DNA from: Neospora caninum Liverpool
Taxonomy: Eukaryota > Apicomplexa > Conoidasida > Eucoccidiorida > Sarcocystidae
Direction of reading: 5' to 3'
NCBI RefSeq assembly: GCF_000208865.1
Contig: NC_018388.1
Coordinates: forward strand, 2,074,652-2,138,651
DNA: 64,000 nucleotides
Positions 61,871 to 64,000 of this stretch are shown here, one piece after another. Under the pieces are notes generated by a model. The model saw only the letters and a list, made by a program, of their open reading frames with translations. It ran no database searches and was not told where the DNA came from. Numbering within the stretch: the first letter of the stretch is position 1; each line of letters begins with the position of its first letter. Position numbers and translations under genes: made by a program.

Positions 61871-63901
61871 TTGATTCCCTCTTCGGGGCTCTCACCTAGA
61901 CCACTCGCATTAATACCCCTTTGATTGAGGCATACACGGGGGGCTTCTGCACGGCAGAAGAATCGAACTTATCTTTTGCTTGGGTGAAGAGGTTTCTGTA
62001 CGGTGTGCGGTCGCTACGATGCTTCGACGGGACGACCGTTTTCTCCCAGAGAAAGTCGCCAGAGCAGGTGGAGGCTAGCCAGTGTCCAATCCGCATACAC
62101 TCGTCCATATATTACTGAGAAAAACCACTCCAACGGCGGTTTCCCTCGACACAGCGGCGAACGACAGTGTTTCGTCTCTCGGAGAAAGTCAGTGGAGAAG
62201 CAGGGACACCCATCTTCAAATCATGAACCTGTTTTGGCATGTGTCTCGACGGAAAATACCAGTTGCCAGGATATCGTTTCTTTCATGCGGGTGGAAACCA
62301 GTTAATCACAGATTTGACACATGCTGCGGATACAGCCAAAAGGGACTCAATGTCAGAACATGATTTCCTAGAAACGGTGGACACACTCTCTCTCAACTCT
62401 GGTCTCGTCCAATCGGTTAGCCCCTGCTCCTGGGTGATCGCCACCAGCTGTCTCAGCGTCACTGCAGGAGAGAGCCGTTTCGACACCTCGTCAACGGCCA
62501 CACGTTGTCAACGTTCTCTGGTATATACGCATGGTCATCGTCCCGGTAAACTGCAGTTTGTGCTGCAGCGGCTTTCCGCTTTGCAGATTTAGGCGCATTA
62601 TCTCAGATCTCTTTCGCAGAGCGAAGTCCTTGTCTCATGCACCTGTCCGCGACACATCGCGACACGGAGATGGGAGCATCATTTGTACAGGAACCCGTCA
62701 CGCGGTTCAGTATGTTGTGTGAGTGCAACTGTGCAGCTTTGTCGGCATTATCACTTTCTGTCCCTTTCTTGGCCATACTTTTCAACATGGGCAAAGCAAC
62801 GTGTAAAGTGCAAGACCAAGGGTTGCGTGAGTCACCATATATACCAAAGTGGCTGCTGCAACAGTTCCTGACCACTGTTCGAGTTCCGCCTTCTTTTTCG
62901 CATTCGGCCCCGCGGAGGACTGGATGTACAGGTACGTCCAGGAGTCAGTGGAGGGACAGATGAAAATAAGACAGCCTTTTGATATTCCGCAGACGCACAA
63001 CACATAATTCACGCAACTGAGGCTCGCACCACACGGATACTGCCTGTATCTTAATGTTTCTCATTTGCATCAGAACACCAGTAAGCCGATGTTCGGTGCC
63101 GTCGAGGTGCGAGTCTTTCAGCTTCACCAACGCGTTCGGCTCACTCTTCGAGGGGTCGCATTGTTAGATTGAGTTCGAAGGTGTGAAGAGAGTGAGATAG
63201 TTGAGCGGTAGCTGATACGTAGCTAGAAGCTCCCCGCCCCTTACGGGCTTCTGATTGGGCGTATTGGGGGCTGAGTAGGAGTACAGAGACAAGGACGGAC
63301 CGCAGGTAAGAGAACAGATTCGTCCGCGCGGACAGTTCCCCACAGACCCCACGGTGCCGGGTGACAGACACCATACGGAACTTGCTCGACAATGATCAAG
63401 GACGGTGAAGCTAGACAGCGCTTTTGGCGTTCGTGAGCAATGGATCGAAGTCGGCATTGACATTTCAGTCCGCTTCCTCTGCTTACCAGCAGCGGTCTTT
63501 TAATAAAACCATCCAATCCAGAGTGTGAAACCGCATGTGGACCCACTACTGCTAAAACGTGATGTGGCCCTGGTGAGTCCCTCTACCTGTATTCACGGAG
63601 CCTGCCGGTTGCATACCAAGATAACGTCCCGTTTTGTAGGGGCTGGACGTTCTCGTGAAAACGTGTCCAGCCTCCTGTAGGAAAAGACATGCATCGGATC
63701 GTTGTAGCGTTGTTTACACACTCTGGTGATAACCAAGCTTCACGAGGCCGAGCTGAATGCTACTCTGCATTTTTCGCCAGTTCGTTTGCGGAGAAACGGG
63801 TTTTGGGAACGATCGTGAGCCGCGTTTGTCGGGGATCGCTTCGTTGATTGTTGCTGCTCGTCCATCACGCCAATCGAGCGATAACAGCATAGGCACTCTT
63901 T

Positions 63902-64000
63902 TTTAGGCTCTAGGGTTGATTTAGGCTTTAGGTTTGATTTAGGCATTAGGGTTGATTTAGACTTTAGCGTTGATTTAGCCTTTAGCGTTGATTTAGGCTT
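63902..64000 (+). repeat. Telomere-like 18-bp tandem repeat, continues past the window
   Basis: Five and a half units of 18 bp occupy this stretch: TTTAGGCTCTAGGGTTGA (63902), TTTAGGCTTTAGGTTTGA (63920), TTTAGGCATTAGGGTTGA (63938), TTTAGACTTTAGCGTTGA (63956), TTTAGCCTTTAGCGTTGA (63974) and a partial from 63992. The pattern is TTTAGG-x-TTTAGGG-TTGA, derived from the TTTAGGG heptamer used by coccidian telomeres. The G-rich strand reads toward the right, as expected if the chromosome end lies beyond base 64000. Confidence 0.85.

Larger units (their letters stand above)
56208..63900. other. Gene-poor right flank, no recognised gene
   Basis: No domain or confident exon chain was found. Base composition fluctuates: 57.4-58.4 kb is AT-rich with many stops, and 60-62.5 kb is richer in overlapping open frames. 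Weak candidate frames are listed at 58457-58840 and 61214-61870. Another pair at 62239-62592 (+) and 62283-62501 (-) cannot be told apart. No RNA gene was seen. Confidence 0.45.

Overview
The window looks like nuclear DNA of a coccidian apicomplexan (Toxoplasma/Neospora/Hammondia group). Four things point there: intron-rich genes with GTRAGT donors and pyrimidine-rich acceptors, an ApiAP2-type AP2 domain, a plant-type ferredoxin-NADP+ reductase with a bipartite-looking leader (apicoplast), and a Pro/Ser/Thr-rich membrane protein built like a dense-granule protein. The species was not determined. The 18-bp telomere-like tandem at the right edge, with TTTAGGG-like words reading 5'->3' toward the right, suggests a chromosome end beyond base 64000.

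Layout. (1) 1-2867: the 5' part of an AP2 transcription-factor gene on the minus strand, running off the left edge. (2) 2868-8575: gene-poor, no recognised gene. (3) 8.88-12.87 kb: array A, four copies of a ~1,023-bp satellite; 12.87-13.67 kb: a diverged transitional unit; 13.67-21.09 kb: array B, seven units plus a partial of a ~1,043-bp satellite. A and B share blocks of sequence and look like two branches of one family. (4) 21.1-26.1 kb: gene-poor. (5) 26.13-30.9 kb: array C, about 14-15 units of ~325 bp with a higher-order pattern. (6) 31-38.5 kb: no recognised gene. (7) 38.5-56.2 kb: a dense genic block. It holds a GRA-like membrane protein (-), an unknown three-exon protein (-), apicoplast ferredoxin-NADP+ reductase (+), an RluA/Pus9-type RNA pseudouridine synthase (-), a small unknown protein (-) and the spliceosomal/decay protein LSm3 (+). 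(8) 56.2-63.9 kb: gene-poor with doubtful open frames. (9) 63.90-64.00 kb: telomere-like 18-bp repeats.

Exon models were assembled by hand from reading frames, splice-site consensus and phase agreement. The AP2, GRA-like, reductase and LSm3 models are phase-consistent throughout. The pseudouridine synthase is phase-consistent in most exons, but two middle junctions are approximate. The genes share no pathway: they are housekeeping and secretory genes lying close to a subtelomere-like satellite domain. The long open frames in the ~1-kb satellites recur in every copy and on both strands, and are treated as composition effects.
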